NCBI GenBank assembly: GCA_021161085.1
Contig: JAGHBH010000083.1
Location: 1 to 7,975 of the forward strand
DNA: 7,975 nt
Direction of reading: 5' to 3'
Origin: Thermoplasmata archaeon
GTDB lineage: Archaea; Thermoplasmatota; Thermoplasmata; JAGHBH01
A program made the position numbers and the translations under genes. Of this stretch, positions 6,611-7,975 are shown piece by piece. The notes under the pieces were generated by a model. It saw nothing but the letters and a program-made list of their open reading frames with translations, had not been told where the DNA came from and searched no databases. Every line of letters starts with the position of its first letter. The stretch's first letter is position 1.

Positions 6611-6627
6611 CCGTGTTCTTTACACGG
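6611..6627. promoter_or_regulatory. Perfect inverted repeat at the THEP1 transcription start, candidate operator
   Basis: CCGTGT and ACACGG form exact 6-base arms around a 5-base spacer. The element sits about 18-34 bases before the THEP1 ATG, at or just after the transcription start predicted from the TATA box at 6645-6653. A bound dimeric repressor there would block initiation; a small RNA hairpin in the leader is the alternative. Confidence 0.4.
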
Positions 6628-6644
6628 GTGTATATGCTCCGGCA

Positions 6645-6653
6645 TACTTATAT
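6645..6653 (-). promoter_or_regulatory. TATA box for the THEP1-trm1 unit
   Basis: ATATAAGTA on the minus strand, directly preceded by GAAAAC, a good TFB recognition element. Transcription is expected near 6625, leaving a leader of about 30 bases that contains the ribosome binding site. A second ATATA closer to the gene (6631-6635) is a possible alternative. Confidence 0.6.
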
Positions 6654-6692
6654 GTTTTCTGAACGGGGCACATGGGTCCCCTCATTTCTCTC

Positions 6693-7088
6693 TCACTTCC
6701 TCTTTCGCAGGAACATGAGGGGATATCCCAGCTCCTCAACGTATCTCATCCCCGCCTCCACTACCGACTCCCCGTAAGCCACCTCCATGCTCACCCTGAG
6801 CCTCTCGGGGGTCAATATGGTGTAGTCGTACTCCCCCTCCTTGGGATGCAGCCCGTCCCGGTCCACGGCCACATCGGCCTTTCGGACGAACGGCTGAACC
6901 ATGAGCGACGCCCGCATGGCCTCCTCCACATCCCCCGCATTGGAGGTACTCAGCGGGACACCTATGAACTGGTGGAAAAGAGCACCGAGCTTTATACCCG
7001 CCTCGAAGGCCGCCCTCTCCCCCTCCGTGCAGGAGAAGAAGCCGGCTGCCGGATCCCCTGGGTGGTCTCTCTTCATCTTCACATCCAT
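6693..7088 (-). CDS. mptD: Archaeal-type dihydroneopterin aldolase
   Basis: Belongs, by motif, to the archaeal dihydroneopterin aldolase family (formerly DUF372, COG2098). The enzyme cleaves 7,8-dihydroneopterin to 6-hydroxymethyl-dihydropterin and glycolaldehyde, a step toward tetrahydromethanopterin or folate-like pterins. From the ATG at 7088 it has 131 residues. The diagnostic stretch is AAFEAGIKLGALFHQF (26-41), followed by VQPFVRKADV (64-73) and RYVEELGYPLMF (115-126). Glu29, Gln65 and Tyr116 are the residues I would equate with the catalytic Glu/Gln/Tyr described for methanogen MptD; that mapping is from memory. GTG codons at 7100 and 7097 are alternative starts. I prefer the ATG because transcription is predicted to begin near 7097 and GGTGG lies 5 bases upstream. 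It has its own promoter, 74 bases past the lipid synthase stop. Confidence 0.8.
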   Translation of the reverse strand: MDVKMKRDHPGDPAAGFFSCTEGERAAFEAGIKLGALFHQFIGVPLSTSNAGDVEEAMRASLMVQPFVRKADVAVDRDGLHPKEGEYDYTILTPERLRVSMEVAYGESVVEAGMRYVEELGYPLMFLRKRK

Positions 7089-7119
7089 GCCGTCCACCAC
7101 TCCACCCTATACCCACGGG

Positions 7120-7126
7120 TTTATAT
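7120..7126 (-). promoter_or_regulatory. TATA box for mptD
   Basis: ATATAAA on the minus strand preceded by GGTAAAATG. The near-palindrome ACCCGTGGGT (7111-7120) begins at its edge. Transcription is predicted about 9 bases before the ATG at 7088. Confidence 0.6.
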
Positions 7127-7161
7127 CATTTTACCACATGACTCCTACCCCCACCACTTCA

Positions 7162-7959
7162 TTACCCGACCTTCTCTCTCCCCGCCACATCGGCCCTCCT
7201 CCTGCGGACCCGAAGATAGGCTGGCGACAGCAGGTATGCGACGGCTCCCAGAAGCAGAGGGGCAAGAAACGCCGGATCCGCTGCCGGGAGGAGACCGCAG
7301 GGGGGGAGTATACGGCAGGCCACGTGAAGACCTCCCAGGGCCACCACGGCCAGAGCCAGAATGGCCCCCGGACCCCTCAGCCGGGGATACCTCCACCCCG
7401 ACAGGAGGGGTATGGAACAGGCCAAAAGCACCAGCGGCCTGAAGAACGGAATGGGATCCCATCCTCCCGCCTCCCAGAGGAAGGACAGCACCACCAGCAG
7501 CGACGGGATCGATACTGGCATGCCCCTGACAGAGTCCGGCATCCCTTTTTCCCTTCCGGCATCTCGCCTCTCCACCGCTCCCGCAGGGCCCATCCCCTGG
7601 ACCGTCAGTCTCACCGACCCGGCGGCAGCATAAAGGCCTATGGAGAACACCACCAGAGCGTTACCGGGATCCTGCAGGCTGGATATCCCCCTCCGGTAGT
7701 CCAGGGTATAGAGGAGAAGCAGGGGGAAGGCCACGAACACGATCTCGTCCCCCAGGGAATCAAGGGCCGCTCCCATCCTTGAAGAGCCCCACCGCCTGGC
7801 GGCCGCACCGTCGGCACCGTCCAGAACCAGGCACACAAGGAACAGCAGGGAGGCGATGTACAGGTCCGTGATCCCGCCGTCGATGATATAGAGGAGGGCG
7901 ATGGACCCCAGCGAGATGTTCGTGAGGGTTATCAGGTCGGCCGGTGAGAGCTGGAACAC
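7162..7959 (-). CDS. CDP-alcohol phosphatidyltransferase, probably archaetidylserine synthase
   Basis: A membrane enzyme that transfers a phospho-lipid group from a CDP-activated lipid to an alcohol. The complete family signature is present: Asp47-x2-Asp50-Gly51-x2-Ala54-Arg55, then Gly63-x3-Asp67-x3-Asp71, which binds metal and the CDP moiety. The N-terminal LSPADLITLTN and the GMPVSIPS segment (146-153, compare GLPxPxAA) resemble the phosphatidylserine/archaetidylserine synthase branch. I therefore favour headgroup transfer to serine in polar lipid synthesis. Archaetidylglycerol or archaetidylinositol phosphate synthase is the alternative. Hydrophobic helices lie near 9-27, 32-47, 72-86, 100-117, 150-162, 171-187, 198-214 and 228-245, with a basic C-terminus. 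I take the GTG at 7959, with GAGGGAG 9 bases ahead, as the start. The frame stays open to the window edge, so an earlier start outside cannot be excluded. Confidence 0.82.
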   Translation of the reverse strand: MFQLSPADLITLTNISLGSIALLYIIDGGITDLYIASLLFLVCLVLDGADGAAARRWGSSRMGAALDSLGDEIVFVAFPLLLLYTLDYRRGISSLQDPGNALVVFSIGLYAAAGSVRLTVQGMGPAGAVERRDAGREKGMPDSVRGMPVSIPSLLVVLSFLWEAGGWDPIPFFRPLVLLACSIPLLSGWRYPRLRGPGAILALAVVALGGLHVACRILPPCGLLPAADPAFLAPLLLGAVAYLLSPAYLRVRRRRADVAGREKVG

Positions 7960-7975
7960 CAGGGGAGGCTCCCTC

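Noticed and set aside
6901..7782. 293-residue plus-strand reading frame spanning mptD and the lipid synthase
   Set aside because: It lies antisense to two recognised genes and is low-complexity (Pro, Gly, His, Arg).
1..7975. CRISPR array, tRNA/rRNA, insertion sequence or integration site
   Set aside because: I saw no regularly spaced repeats, tRNA-like cloverleaf, transposase motifs or terminal inverted repeats; gaps between genes are all about 110 bases or less.

Overview
The window looks archaeal, most likely euryarchaeal. It carries an MfnA-type decarboxylase, an archaeal-type dihydroneopterin aldolase (MptD), Trm1, an archaeal THEP1 NTPase, a COG1784-type permease and paired PhoU-RCK_C proteins. 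Promoters have TATA boxes, and several genes start at or near the predicted transcription start. The DNA is GC-rich but uses many AUA and AGG codons. I cannot name a genus. MfnA and MptD fit an organism making methanofuran or pterin C1 carriers, but both families also occur in non-methanogens (MfnA for beta-alanine/CoA, MptD for folate-like pterins), so methanogenesis is not shown.

Layout. The left end (1-1879) is on the plus strand: the 3' part of mfnA (5' end cut by the window edge), then a separately promoted orphan seven-helix membrane protein. A short convergent gap (1880-1926) with an inverted repeat and T-tract follows. All remaining genes are on the minus strand. In transcription order (right to left) they are: a CDP-alcohol phosphatidyltransferase that best fits archaetidylserine synthase (7959-7162); mptD (7088-6693); THEP1 NTPase (6593-6048), one base from trm1 (6046-4748); two tandem PhoU-RCK_C paralogues overlapping by 4 bases (4636-4007 and 4010-3429); and a TctA/DUF112-like permease (3354-1927).

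Functionally this is mostly housekeeping metabolism: cofactor synthesis, membrane lipid headgroup synthesis and tRNA m2,2G26 modification. The least explained parts are the tandem PhoU-RCK_C pair next to a permease of unknown substrate, the orphan 7-TM protein, and operator-like sequences downstream of the TATA boxes of mptD and THEP1. I see no mobile element, CRISPR array, tRNA or rRNA, and no gene-free stretch over 300 bases. Nothing here is a clearly new defence or catalytic system.
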